Assembly: GCA_002352485.1 (NCBI GenBank)
Contig: DEIM01000128.1
Location: 1-7,561 of the forward strand
DNA length: 7,561 bases
DNA from: Candidatus Dadabacteria bacterium UBA2774
GTDB taxonomy: Bacteria > Desulfobacterota_D > UBA1144 > Nemesobacterales > UBA2774
Direction of reading: 5' to 3'
In this document: positions 1 through 7,236 of the stretch, piece after piece
How positions within the stretch are numbered: position 1 is the first letter of the stretch
How the letters are laid out: the number at the start of each line of letters is the position of its first letter
Notes under the pieces: model-generated
The model's input: the letters and a program-made list of their open reading frames with translations, nothing else
Told to the model about the DNA's origin: nothing
The model's database searches: none
Program-made: the position numbers and the translations under genes

Positions 1-159
1 GTAAATGAGGCTCTCCTCGATACCCCCGAAACTATTAACGAAGACCCTTACGGCGAGGGGTGGATGATCAAAGTAAAACCCTACGACCCGGGCGAGCTTA
101 AGGGTTTGATGGAAAGCACAAGCTACACGGAACATGTGGAAAATGAAATGGAAGATTAG
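1..159 (+). CDS. gcvH: Glycine cleavage system H protein, C-terminal part (5' end outside window)
   Basis: The frame is open from the left edge and ends at a TAG at 157-159, giving 52 residues. They read as the C-terminus of GcvH: a VNEALLDTPETINEDPYGEG stretch followed by WMIKVKP and a short acidic tail. The VN..L...PE..N.DPYGEGW pattern is the family hallmark downstream of the lipoyl-lysine hairpin, which must lie outside the window. H protein carries the lipoyl arm that takes the aminomethyl group from the P protein (GcvP) and presents it to the T and L proteins. The gene is co-directional with gcvP, 158 bp upstream of it, which fits a gcvH-gcvP arrangement. The identification is strong although only about 40% of a typical 125-130-residue protein is visible. 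Confidence 0.95.
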   Translation, partial: VNEALLDTPETINEDPYGEGWMIKVKPYDPGELKGLMESTSYTEHVENEMED

Positions 160-317
160 GTCCCAAAAAGATTAGACAAGTTAAAGATTAAAACAGGGAA
201 GACCAAGCTGGTGTAGATCGGGTACAATATCTTAAACTTATTGTCGGTTTTAATATGTTCACATTCGGAATTCTTACCCTTCTGTAAAAATAGAAAATAT
301 TTCCTGCGCAGATATTA
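160..317 (+). other. gcvH-gcvP intergenic spacer (158 bp), no clear signal
   Basis: This AT-rich spacer holds no coding frame I would support. I saw no convincing -35/-10 pair, no strong hairpin with a T-run and no ribosome binding site close to the gcvP start. Isolated -10-like strings occur (TACAAT at 223-228, TAATAT at 251-256), but neither has a fair -35 partner at 16-18 bp. Whether gcvP is transcribed from its own promoter or read through from gcvH cannot be decided here. Confidence 0.5.
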
Positions 318-3221
318 ATGAAAACTAATCCCAACGGATTTAATTTATTTTCCAAGAGGCATCTTGGACCAAATGAATCGGAGACTGAGCCGATGCTTGA
401 GACTCTAGGCGTCGATTCACTGGACGATCTCATTGACCAGACAGTCCCATCTTCCATAAGATTAAAAACGCCGCTTAACCTACCCGAGCCTTTAAGTGAA
501 TATAAGTTCTTAGAGGAGCTTAAGAAGACCGCAAAAAAAAACAAGGTATATAAATCCTACATCGGGCTTGGTTACTATGACTGCCTTACTCCGGGTGTAA
601 TACAGCGCAACATATTTGAAAACCCCGGTTGGTATACCCAGTACACTCCCTATCAGGCCGAGATATCCCAGGGCCGCCTCGAAGCGCTGATTAATTTTCA
701 GACCCTTGTGATAGACCTTACCAAGATGGAAATTGCAAACGCTTCTCTATTGGACGAAGCAACCGCCGCGGCTGAGGCTATGACAATGCTGCACCGCGTT
801 GGTGCAAGTCAGCGTAAAAAAGAAACCCGGCGAAAATTCTTCGTATCCGAGAAATGCTTCCCTCAGACAATTGATGTTTTAAAAACAAGGGCCGAGCCAC
901 TCGGGATTTCGCTCGTTGTCGGGGACCACAAAAAGTTTGATTTTAGTATCGATTATTTCGGAGCACTGCTTCAGTATCCTGACTCTGACGGTGAGATTAA
1001 CGATTACTCAGGATTTGTGGATAGTGCGCATGAAAATGGGATTCTAGTAGCTGTGGCCGCCGATTTACTCAGCCTCACGCTTCTCACCCCGCCGGGAGAA
1101 TTCGGGGCCGATGTAGTTCTCGGGTCTGCTCAAAGATTTGGTGTGTCCATGGGTTACGGGGGACCGCACGCGGCATATTTCGCTACGCACGAAAGCTACA
1201 TGCGCCAAGTGCCTGGGCGAATTATCGGCGTCTCTATCGATTCAAACGGGGACCCGGCTTACAGGATGGCTCTACAGACCAGGGAGCAGCATATAAGGCG
1301 AGAAAAAGCCACATCAAACATTTGCACCGCGCAGGCGCTCCTGGCCATCATGTCCGGCATGTATGCTGTATATCACGGGGGGGACGGTCTGCGCTCTATT
1401 GCGGGAAGAATACACTCTACAGCCCGCTTCATAGAAAGAGAGCTAGGGGGCATGGGTTATAAGCAGGTGAATAGCGCCTACTTCGATACGCTCAAGATCA
1501 ATATGGGGAAAGAGGCCAAAAAAGCGATTGAAAAAATAAGGCTTCTGTCGGAGTCAGAAGGCATTAATTTCAGATACATAGATAAAAAACATATAGGGAT
1601 ATCGATCGATGAAACGACCGAGGCAGATGATGTCAAAAAGCTCCTTCGTATATTTTCCGCACTAAATAACAGTCAATTCGATTTCACTAATTTCGAGAGC
1701 AGGGTTAAAGATTATACTGCTGATTTTCCAGAAGAGTACAGACGCTCAAGTTCCTTTTTAACCCACCCAGTTTTCGATAGATACCGCAGTGAAACAAAGA
1801 TGCTCAGATATATCAGAAAGCTCGAGAGTAAGGATCTGTCACTTACCACTTCGATGATACCGCTCGGCTCGTGCACCATGAAGCTCAACGCCACAACTGA
1901 AATGTTGCCGGTCACCTGGTCAGAGTTCTCTAAAATACACCCCTTTGCCCCAAAAAAGCAGACGGCTGGGTACCTGAGGATATTCAAAGAGCTTGAGGGT
2001 TACCTGTCTGAAATTACGGGGCTGCACTCTGTTTCGCTTCAGCCTAACTCGGGAGCGCAGGGCGAGTACGCAGGGCTTTTGGTCATCAGGGACTATTATA
2101 AAGACAGAGGCGAAGAAGACAGAATCGTTACGCTCATTCCCTCATCTGCGCACGGAACAAACCCAGCTAGCGCCGCAATGGCCGGTATGCGCGTTGTAGT
2201 GGTGGGCTGCGACGAGCACGGCAACATCGACATCGATGACTTAAAGAAAAAAGCAGAGCTACATAGGGATTCACTAGCTGCTCTAATGATTACGTACCCC
2301 TCCACACACGGGGTATTTGAGGAAGGGGTCAGGGAGATGTGCTCAATTGTTCATGATAACGGTGCTCAGGTTTATATGGACGGTGCCAACATGAACGCCC
2401 AGGTTGGTATTACCAGCCCGGCCGAGATCGGAGCGGACGTATGTCATCTCAATCTCCATAAGACCTTCAGTATTCCCCACGGCGGCGGAGGCCCTGGGAT
2501 GGGGCCGATCTGTGTCGCGGAGCATCTTGCCCCGTATCTGCCCGGGCACCCGGTTATAGACCCCGGAAATGCTAAGCAATCAGCATCGGTTTCGGCATCG
2601 CCCTGGGGGAGCGCGAGTATTTTACTCGTGTCCTACGCGTATATTAAGCTCCTTGGCAAAACCGGTGTTACGGAAGCTACCGAGTACGCGATACTGAACG
2701 CTAATTACCTTAAATCGAGGCTGGAGGAGTATTATGATGTGCTCTATTCGGGATCGAACGGTAGAGTAGCGCACGAATTTATACTGGACCTCCGCCGTTT
2801 TAAGCGAGATTGCGGCGTAGATGTGGAGGACGTTGCAAAGAGGCTCATGGACTACGGGTTCCATGCTCCCACAGTCTCCTGGCCTGTCGCGGGGACTATG
2901 ATGATAGAGCCGACCGAGAGTGAAGCCAAGGACGAGCTCGACAGGTTCTGCGAGGCGCTTATTTCGATTTATAAAGAGATTCAGGAAATTGCCGAGGGCG
3001 CTTCAGACCCGGTGGATAATGTACTTAAAAACGCTCCCCATACTGCAAAGGAAGCCTTAATAGATGATTGGAAACACCCATATTCCAGGAAAAAAGCGCT
3101 TTACCCACTTCCATATGTGGAGGAACAGAAGTTCTGGCCGCCCGTAGGAAGGATAAATAACCCCTTTGGGGACAGAAACCTGGTGTGCTCTTGCCCTCCT
3201 ATAGAGTCCTACGAGGACTGA
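318..3221 (+). CDS. gcvP: Glycine dehydrogenase (decarboxylating), P protein of the glycine cleavage system, single-chain form
   Basis: This enzyme decarboxylates glycine using PLP and transfers the remaining aminomethyl group to lipoylated H protein in the cytoplasm. At 967 residues it is the full-length single-chain (homodimeric) type, not the split GcvPA/GcvPB type. The N-terminal half starts with the typical F..RHLGP motif (residues 11-17) and has YTPYQAEISQGRLEAL at 110-124. The C-terminal catalytic half has SMIPLGSCTMKLNA (512-525), SSAHGTNPASA (609-619), and LNLHKTF (711-717) with K715 as the expected PLP Schiff-base lysine, followed by a Gly-rich HGGGGPGMGP loop (721-730). The ATG at 318 is chosen because the conserved N-terminal motif begins a few residues later and an in-frame TAG lies at 291-293 with no other usual start between. 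No Shine-Dalgarno sequence is evident. No frameshift or missing core motif was seen. gcvH lies directly upstream. Confidence 0.98.
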   Translation: MKTNPNGFNLFSKRHLGPNESETEPMLETLGVDSLDDLIDQTVPSSIRLKTPLNLPEPLSEYKFLEELKKTAKKNKVYKSYIGLGYYDCLTPGVIQRNIFENPGWYTQYTPYQAEISQGRLEALINFQTLVIDLTKMEIANASLLDEATAAAEAMTMLHRVGASQRKKETRRKFFVSEKCFPQTIDVLKTRAEPLGISLVVGDHKKFDFSIDYFGALLQYPDSDGEINDYSGFVDSAHENGILVAVAADLLSLTLLTPPGEFGADVVLGSAQRFGVSMGYGGPHAAYFATHESYMRQVPGRIIGVSIDSNGDPAYRMALQTREQHIRREKATSNICTAQALLAIMSGMYAVYHGGDGLRSIAGRIHSTARFIERELGGMGYKQVNSAYFDTLKINMGKEAKKAIEKIRLLSESEGINFRYIDKKHIGISIDETTEADDVKKLLRIFSALNNSQFDFTNFESRVKDYTADFPEEYRRSSSFLTHPVFDRYRSETKMLRYIRKLESKDLSLTTSMIPLGSCTMKLNATTEMLPVTWSEFSKIHPFAPKKQTAGYLRIFKELEGYLSEITGLHSVSLQPNSGAQGEYAGLLVIRDYYKDRGEEDRIVTLIPSSAHGTNPASAAMAGMRVVVVGCDEHGNIDIDDLKKKAELHRDSLAALMITYPSTHGVFEEGVREMCSIVHDNGAQVYMDGANMNAQVGITSPAEIGADVCHLNLHKTFSIPHGGGGPGMGPICVAEHLAPYLPGHPVIDPGNAKQSASVSASPWGSASILLVSYAYIKLLGKTGVTEATEYAILNANYLKSRLEEYYDVLYSGSNGRVAHEFILDLRRFKRDCGVDVEDVAKRLMDYGFHAPTVSWPVAGTMMIEPTESEAKDELDRFCEALISIYKEIQEIAEGASDPVDNVLKNAPHTAKEALIDDWKHPYSRKKALYPLPYVEEQKFWPPVGRINNPFGDRNLVCSCPPIESYED

Positions 3222-3259
3222 TCAGCCCCCAATATTCCAAATAAATAACTATCCGGATT

Positions 3260-3282
3260 AAAAACTCTAGAGAAAGCTAGAG
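3260..3282 (-). terminator. Intrinsic terminator of the SPFH gene, between convergent gcvP and the SPFH gene
   Basis: A perfect 6-bp stem (CTCTAG at 3265-3270, CTAGAG at 3277-3282) closes a 6-nt loop. Read on the minus strand, the stem is followed at once by TTTTT (3264-3260), the layout of a Rho-independent terminator. It starts 10 bp past the SPFH stop codon. On the plus strand no T-run follows the stem, so it would serve gcvP poorly. The stem is short and only half GC, so strength is probably modest. Confidence 0.6.
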
Positions 3283-3292
3283 CACAAAAACC

Positions 3293-4177
3293 CTAATTAT
3301 CTGTTTTAAGAGACTCAACGTTAATCAGTGGAATAGCATCACCCCCGGTAAACTTGGGGAGGGTACCGTCCCATTTTTCAGCCAGACGAAGCTGGATCAA
3401 TTGAGGGTTATCTTTTAGAGCTTTAGCCTCTCTGGCAATAGCGTCAGCTTTGGCTTTAGACGCAGCCTCGATCTCATAAGCTTCCCCATCTGCCGAGAGC
3501 TTTCTCTCCTGATAACCTGCTTCGGCCTGCGTAACTCGTCTAGTCTTTTCATTAAGAGCCTGAAGCGCTTCCTGCTCGGCCCTAACCTTAAGCTCAATAG
3601 CCTTGTTGAATTCTGCTGAGAATTCAAAATCGGTAATTGCGACGTTCGCGATTTTGAGCGCTGTTGGAACGCTTTTGTCTTTAAGCGTGACGCTTATGAA
3701 GTTCTCGATCGCTTTTTGTATCTGTTGCTTTACCTCTGCCCTCTTGGTCACAAGCTGCTCGGCCGTGTACTGTGCCGTGACGGCTTTTACGGACTCCTGA
3801 ATAGCGGGCTCAATCACGGTCGCGGCGACAATGTCGCGCTTTCCTATCCTCTGGTATGTCAGTGGGGCAATCGGTCCCGAGAGTGAGTACTGCACTGTTA
3901 CCTGAGTTGCCACGGTCTGAAGGTCTTTTGAGGCAGCCTGCGATTTTGACTTAGCCTTGGTAAGTCTTATGTCAATCTGCTCGACCTTGTCTAAAAACGG
4001 TTTTTTCAGGTGAAAGCCTTCGGGCAGTGGCTCGGGCTGTACCGCTCCGAGTGTTCTGACAACACCAACATGACCGCTGTCTACAATAACGAACGCGCTT
4101 GTAGCGAGTATTATTACCACGATTATTATTATCGGGTATAGAAAGTTAAGGTTTTCTAAATTGGGTTTTTTAGCCAT
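3293..4177 (-). CDS. SPFH/prohibitin-family membrane-anchored protein
   Basis: The protein has 294 residues from the start chosen here. It opens with a short polar N-terminus, then one strongly hydrophobic segment (about 12-32, with IIIIVVIIL) acting as signal anchor. An SPFH/band 7 domain follows (about 33-200; note SGHVGVVRTLGAV, PLPEGFHLKKPF and LQTVATQVTVQYSL), then an Ala/Glu/Lys-rich helical stretch (about 190-255) typical of prohibitin/HflC-like coiled coils. Such proteins form large ring or cage oligomers at membranes and often associate with FtsH-type proteases, but no partner gene is in view. A longer reading frame begins at ATG 4210-4208, but ATG 4177-4175 has a GGAGGT Shine-Dalgarno 6 nt upstream, so I prefer it. 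It is the last gene of the minus-strand run, 83 bp after recJ, and a terminator follows it. The family call is firm; the specific role is unknown. Confidence 0.9.
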   Translation of the reverse strand: MAKKPNLENLNFLYPIIIIVVIILATSAFVIVDSGHVGVVRTLGAVQPEPLPEGFHLKKPFLDKVEQIDIRLTKAKSKSQAASKDLQTVATQVTVQYSLSGPIAPLTYQRIGKRDIVAATVIEPAIQESVKAVTAQYTAEQLVTKRAEVKQQIQKAIENFISVTLKDKSVPTALKIANVAITDFEFSAEFNKAIELKVRAEQEALQALNEKTRRVTQAEAGYQERKLSADGEAYEIEAASKAKADAIAREAKALKDNPQLIQLRLAEKWDGTLPKFTGGDAIPLINVESLKTDN

Positions 4178-4183
4178 TAATTT

Positions 4184-4189
4184 ACCTCC
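4184..4189 (-). promoter_or_regulatory. Shine-Dalgarno site deciding the SPFH gene start
   Basis: On the minus strand this is GGAGGT, six bases before the ATG at 4177. It is the only strong, well-spaced Shine-Dalgarno in the window and argues for the internal ATG over the one 33 bp further upstream, which has no such site. Confidence 0.85.
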
Positions 4190-4216
4190 GTATTTTTTTA
4201 TCGATCTCATGTTACA

Positions 4217-4227
4217 TAAATATAGCC
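4217..4227 (-). promoter_or_regulatory. GGCTATATTTA motif upstream of the SPFH gene, possible -10 region
   Basis: On the minus strand the 11-mer GGCTATATTTA contains TATATT (4224-4219), a fair -10 hexamer (4 or 5 of 6 positions depending on alignment). Start of transcription would fall near 4212, leaving a leader of about 35 nt that includes the Shine-Dalgarno. I see no good -35 at 16-18 bp. The same 11-mer occurs at almost the same distance from the recJ start (5996-6006), which is the main reason to list it. Confidence 0.35.
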
Positions 4228-4263
4228 TGACAGCTCGTAATTTTCTCTTCTATTAAGCTGTCA
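4228..4263. repeat. 8-bp inverted repeat spanning the recJ stop codon, upstream of the SPFH gene
   Basis: TGACAGCT at 4228-4235 and AGCTGTCA at 4256-4263 are perfect reverse complements separated by 20 bp. The second arm contains the recJ stop codon (TGA on the minus strand at 4263-4261). The structure directly abuts the GGCTATATTTA motif. No T-run follows on either strand, so it is not an obvious terminator. It could be an operator or an mRNA stem at the end of recJ. Confidence 0.5.
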
Positions 4264-5955
4264 ATCTATATCCCTTACTCTTAGTCTTAGTTCTTTTTTA
4301 CCGTTCCAATTGTTGAATTCAGGAGTGAATACTATATCAATTCTATCTTGTTTCAAGAGACGGGGCTCTTTCATATTAAACCATATTGCACCAAAGGGCT
4401 TGCCGCCCTGTTTAACTTTAAGACTGAGATGCTTTTCTTTAAGGAGACGCTGAGACTGTACTTGTACCGCTTCGGCATACAATACAGGCTCGGGGTTTCC
4501 GATACCAAACGGCTCAAGCGTCTCAAACTCCGATATTAATTCCTCTGATAAATCAGAAAGCTCAACACGGCAGTCTATATTCAAGACTGATTCCGTCCGC
4601 GCCGCGCCGTTTCCAACCGCTAACTGAAACATCTCCCGGAATTTTTCAATATGTTCCTCTTTTATGGAAATGCCCGCCGCCTGCTCGTGTCCCCCGTACT
4701 GCAGCAATACCTCCTGGCATTCGCTTAGCGCCTGGTAGATATTTACTCCTTCTACGCTTCTGCCCGAGCCCTTGCCGGTTCCGTCATCTCCTATGGCTAT
4801 GAGGATGGCTGGCTTATCGTATCTTTCTACAATTCTCGAAGCTACTATGCCGATTATCCCGGGATGCCAATTGCGGGAGGCGATCACAATTGAGTTTGTG
4901 CTCAAATGTACGGAGTCTGATTCTACCTGCTCAACGGCCTCTCTTATTATGTCGGCTTCAACGCTTCGTCTGTCCGAGTTTTCACGGCTGAGTTTCTTTG
5001 CAAGCTCGCGCGCCTCTTCTATGTCCTCTGAAATAAACAACTCGACTGCGCTTGCGGCGCTGCCCATTCTGCCGGACGCATTTACCCGGGGTCCGAGCTT
5101 AAATCCAAGGTCAAAGGAGGTTACCTCTCCTGTAATGCTACTCGCTTCCTTGAGCGCCTTAAGCCCGATGCGTTTGGGGCTTTGCATTCTCTTAATGCCT
5201 TCTTTGACCAATATTCTGTTTACTTCCTTAAGCGGAGCGCAGTCGGCTACAGTGCCAAGCGCTACGAGATCGAGAAAGTCTCCCAGGTTCGGCTCGTTGT
5301 TTTTAAAAAACCCTGTGTCTCTGAGCGCTCTTCTGAGTCCTATTGCCAGATTGAATATAACGCCTACACCCGCAATTTCCTTAGCCGGATATTTACACGA
5401 AGGCTGCTGTGGGTTGAGTATCGAAATCGCGTCCGGCAGCTCTGAAGGGGGCTGATGGTGGTCAGTAACGATAAAATCGATGCCCAGTTTTTTAGCTTCC
5501 TCAACTTCACTCACCGCTGTGATACCGCAGTCTCCTGAGATTATCAGAGTAACACCCTCTTTTGACAGCTTTCTCACAGAATCGATGTTTACGCCGTAGC
5601 CCTCTTTAATCCTGTCGGGATTATAGTAAGTTACGTTTGCTCCGAGGCTTTTGAGGAAAGTGTAAAAGAGCGCAGTCGATGTAACCCCGTCTACGTCGTA
5701 GTCCCCATAAATCGCAATAGTTTCATTCTCTTCAAGGGCCTTTTTTATTCTCTCGACGGCTTTTTCCATTCCCGCCATGAGATAAGGAGAAGGTAGATCA
5801 AAAAGGGTGCTGTTTAAAAAAACGTTAGCTTCCTCTTCGTTTGTGATACCTCGGTTTAGAAGGATTTGGGCCGTAATTGAAAAGACCCCGAGGCTTTGAG
5901 AGAGCTTATCTCTTTGCTTGGGGTTTTCTTTTTCTATGGTCCAGTTTTTCTTCAT
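4261..5955 (-). CDS. recJ: Single-stranded-DNA-specific 5'-3' exonuclease RecJ
   Basis: RecJ degrades single-stranded DNA 5' to 3' in recombination repair (RecFOR pathway) and mismatch repair in the cytoplasm. The 564-residue length is close to E. coli RecJ. DHH-domain motifs appear in order: YGDYDVDG (83-90), SGDCGI (140-145), TDHH (164-167) and GTVAD (234-238), supplying the metal-binding aspartates and histidines. GPRVNASGRMG is at 288-298. The DHHA1 domain follows with WHPGIIGIVASR (363-374), GSGRS (396-400) and GGHEQAAG (421-428). The C-terminal 110 residues fit the OB-fold domain, including LEPFGIGNPEP (480-490). All key residues are present, with no frameshift. The ATG at 5955 gives the expected N-terminus, though no Shine-Dalgarno is visible. 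It lies 110 bp after aroQ and may have its own promoter. Confidence 0.97.
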   Translation of the reverse strand: MKKNWTIEKENPKQRDKLSQSLGVFSITAQILLNRGITNEEEANVFLNSTLFDLPSPYLMAGMEKAVERIKKALEENETIAIYGDYDVDGVTSTALFYTFLKSLGANVTYYNPDRIKEGYGVNIDSVRKLSKEGVTLIISGDCGITAVSEVEEAKKLGIDFIVTDHHQPPSELPDAISILNPQQPSCKYPAKEIAGVGVIFNLAIGLRRALRDTGFFKNNEPNLGDFLDLVALGTVADCAPLKEVNRILVKEGIKRMQSPKRIGLKALKEASSITGEVTSFDLGFKLGPRVNASGRMGSAASAVELFISEDIEEARELAKKLSRENSDRRSVEADIIREAVEQVESDSVHLSTNSIVIASRNWHPGIIGIVASRIVERYDKPAILIAIGDDGTGKGSGRSVEGVNIYQALSECQEVLLQYGGHEQAAGISIKEEHIEKFREMFQLAVGNGAARTESVLNIDCRVELSDLSEELISEFETLEPFGIGNPEPVLYAEAVQVQSQRLLKEKHLSLKVKQGGKPFGAIWFNMKEPRLLKQDRIDIVFTPEFNNWNGKKELRLRVRDID

Positions 5956-5995
5956 CGGTTACTTAACGATAGTACTGAAATGTAATATAAAGAGG

Positions 5996-6006
5996 TAAAT
6001 ATAGCC
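5996..6006 (-). promoter_or_regulatory. recJ: GGCTATATTTA motif upstream of recJ, possible promoter
   Basis: On the minus strand GGCTATATTTA holds TATATT (6003-5998) as a possible -10, with TTGTTA (6025-6020) 16 bp upstream as a 4-of-6 -35. Transcription would start near 5991, leaving a leader of about 36 nt. The 11-mer is identical to the one before the SPFH gene and sits 40 nt from the recJ ATG, against 39 nt there. The shared placement supports a promoter or regulator site, but the hexamer match alone is only moderate. Confidence 0.4.
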
Positions 6007-6054
6007 GTTAACTCGCTACTAACAAAAGATGGAATCTTTGTTGCGAAAGTTAGC
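6007..6054. repeat. Long imperfect stem-loop in the aroQ-recJ gap
   Basis: An inner stem pairs AACAAAAGAT (6021-6030, one bulged A) with ATCTTTGTT (6034-6042) around a GGA loop. An outer stem pairs TAACTCGC (6009-6016) with GCGA (6043-6046) and GTTA (6049-6052), leaving TACT and AA unpaired, and a G-U then G-C pair extends it. No T-run follows on either strand, so it does not look like a standard terminator. On the minus strand it directly precedes the GGCTATATTTA motif of recJ. Confidence 0.5.
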
Positions 6055-6065
6055 TGTACGCAGGG

Positions 6066-6500
6066 TCAATCTGATAAGTGATTTACAAGTCCCCTCAGGC
6101 CAAGGAAATAGCTGTCTATTCCGAAACCCGATACGACACCCAGTGCAACTCCGGACACATAGGATTTATGCCTGAATTCCTCACGTTTATGCACATTTGA
6201 AATATGGACTTCAACTACTGTGAGCCCTGATGAAAGGATTGCGTCTCGTATGGCGATACTCGTGTGCGTGTATGCGCCCGGGTTCATTACTATGCCTTGA
6301 TACTCAGAGGCTGCGTCCTGAATCTTCCCTACAATCTCGCCTTCTGAGTTTGACTGGAAAAACCCGACCTCAACTCCAAGTTCTCCGGCTAAGGCCTCTA
6401 TCTGCGAGTTTACGTCATTAAGAGTCTCTGCCCCATAAATTTCAGGCTCGCGTTTTCCTAGCATATTCAAATTCGGTCCGTGAATTATTAGTATTTTCAT
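6066..6500 (-). CDS. aroQ: 3-dehydroquinate dehydratase, type II
   Basis: This is the third enzyme of the shikimate pathway. It converts 3-dehydroquinate to 3-dehydroshikimate toward aromatic amino acids in the cytoplasm. The 144-residue length is typical for the dodecameric type II family. Conserved positions of the family can all be found: N10 in GPNLNMLG, R17 and the catalytic Y22 in the REPEIYG loop, N73 and H79 in NPGAYTHTS, H99 in EVHISN, then R106 and R110 in KREEFRHKS. The start at 6500 is fixed by the MKILIIHGPNLN N-terminus and an in-frame TGA at 6509-6507. An AGGAG lies 13 nt upstream (6518-6514), rather far for a Shine-Dalgarno. It starts 19 bp after the TPR gene, so the two are probably co-transcribed. 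Confidence 0.97.
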   Translation of the reverse strand: MKILIIHGPNLNMLGKREPEIYGAETLNDVNSQIEALAGELGVEVGFFQSNSEGEIVGKIQDAASEYQGIVMNPGAYTHTSIAIRDAILSSGLTVVEVHISNVHKREEFRHKSYVSGVALGVVSGFGIDSYFLGLRGLVNHLSD

Positions 6501-6519
6501 TTTCTTTCAATCACTCCTG

Positions 6520-7230
6520 TTAACTTAAGCCTGCAAGTTTATTTATCACATTAATCCTGCATTCCTCAAGCTTTTTTCTGACCGAAGTGTTTTCCGGCTC
6601 GTTTTCTAGAATTTTTTGAAGTACTGATAATCCTTTATTATAGTCTCCCTGCTTTATGTATATATCGGCCATAGTTTCAGTAAGGAGCTCAGTATTTTTA
6701 GTATCTGCATCTGAGTCGGAAATTTCAATCTTTTTGCTCTCTGCCGGTGCTGAGAAATTCTCCCATGAGGCAGGCGGCTGAGCACCTAATTCCTCTATGA
6801 TCTCGTCTATCTCAGAGCGTATTGAGGCTTCTGAGGGATGAAATTCATAAACGAACCTTAAAACTTCAAGCGCCTTTTCGTATTTCTCCTCGCTCCTATA
6901 AATCTGAACCAGCATTTTCCCCGCTGCCAGGTTATCGGGCGCGAGCCCGTATACTGTCTCAAGCTCTTTTTTCGCAGGCCCTATCATCCAGCGCTCGTAG
7001 TAGATCTTCCCGAGCAGAAACCTGCCTGTGATATTATTTTTATTATATCTGAGTCCCTTGATTAATACACCGATTGCCCGTTCAAGCTTATTTTGTTTAT
7101 ATAGTATCTGAGCAAGAAACACAAAAGTGGACGAGGCGGGGTCTTGCTCCAATATTTCTTCATATTTTTTTAAGGTACTAAGGGAGTCTGGATTCATTGA
7201 ATTTGCATCTGAGCCGTATGCCTCGTTCAT
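6520..7230 (-). CDS. Tetratricopeptide (TPR) repeat protein of unknown role
   Basis: The protein has 236 residues, no signal peptide and no clear membrane segment, so it is probably cytoplasmic. TPR-like helix pairs can be seen at about 33-66 (FVFLAQILYKQNKLERAIGVL), 67-100 (FLLGKIYYERWMIGPAKKEL) and 101-134 (KMLVQIYRSEEKYEKALEVL). An acidic, Ser/Asp-rich linker of about 45 residues follows, with PPASW near 152-156. One well-formed C-terminal TPR lies at 180-213 (MADIYIKQGDYNKGLSVLQKIL ending NEPEN). TPRs mediate protein binding; no catalytic domain is visible. The start at 7230 has no Shine-Dalgarno, and a second ATG at 7197 (residue 12) is possible, but the promoter at 7237-7266 fits a leaderless start at 7230. 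It heads a probable unit with aroQ. Confidence 0.85.
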   Translation of the reverse strand: MNEAYGSDANSMNPDSLSTLKKYEEILEQDPASSTFVFLAQILYKQNKLERAIGVLIKGLRYNKNNITGRFLLGKIYYERWMIGPAKKELETVYGLAPDNLAAGKMLVQIYRSEEKYEKALEVLRFVYEFHPSEASIRSEIDEIIEELGAQPPASWENFSAPAESKKIEISDSDADTKNTELLTETMADIYIKQGDYNKGLSVLQKILENEPENTSVRKKLEECRINVINKLAGLS

Positions 7231-7236
7231 GATCTG

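Noticed and set aside
153..190. Three copies of AGATTA (153-158, 170-175, 185-190) at the end of gcvH and just after
   Set aside because: The unit is short and AT-rich, the spacing is uneven (17 and 15 bp), and the first copy lies in coding sequence. Chance is sufficient.
223..256. -10-like TACAAT and TAATAT as a gcvP promoter
   Set aside because: Neither has a reasonable -35 hexamer at 16-18 bp, and such strings are common in AT-rich spacers.
160..317. Glycine riboswitch ahead of gcvP
   Set aside because: The 158-bp spacer is too AT-rich and lacks the paired GC-rich aptamer stems. If a riboswitch exists it would lie upstream of the gcv operon, outside the window.
3222..3292. Plus-strand terminator for gcvP
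   Set aside because: The only hairpin is followed on the plus strand by CACAAAAACC rather than a T-run. It suits the minus strand.
4237..4265. Perfect -35 hexamer TTGACA (minus strand, 4265-4260) as a promoter for the SPFH gene
   Set aside because: At 16-18 bp spacing the downstream hexamers are AAATTA, AATTAC and ATTACG, all poor matches to a -10. The TATATT element is too far away at 35 bp.
4772..5455. Long open frame (227 codons) on the plus strand inside recJ
   Set aside because: It is antisense to the conserved DHH/DHHA1 region of recJ, which has every family motif. The Ser/Leu-rich translation is typical of a shadow frame, and no ribosome binding site was seen.
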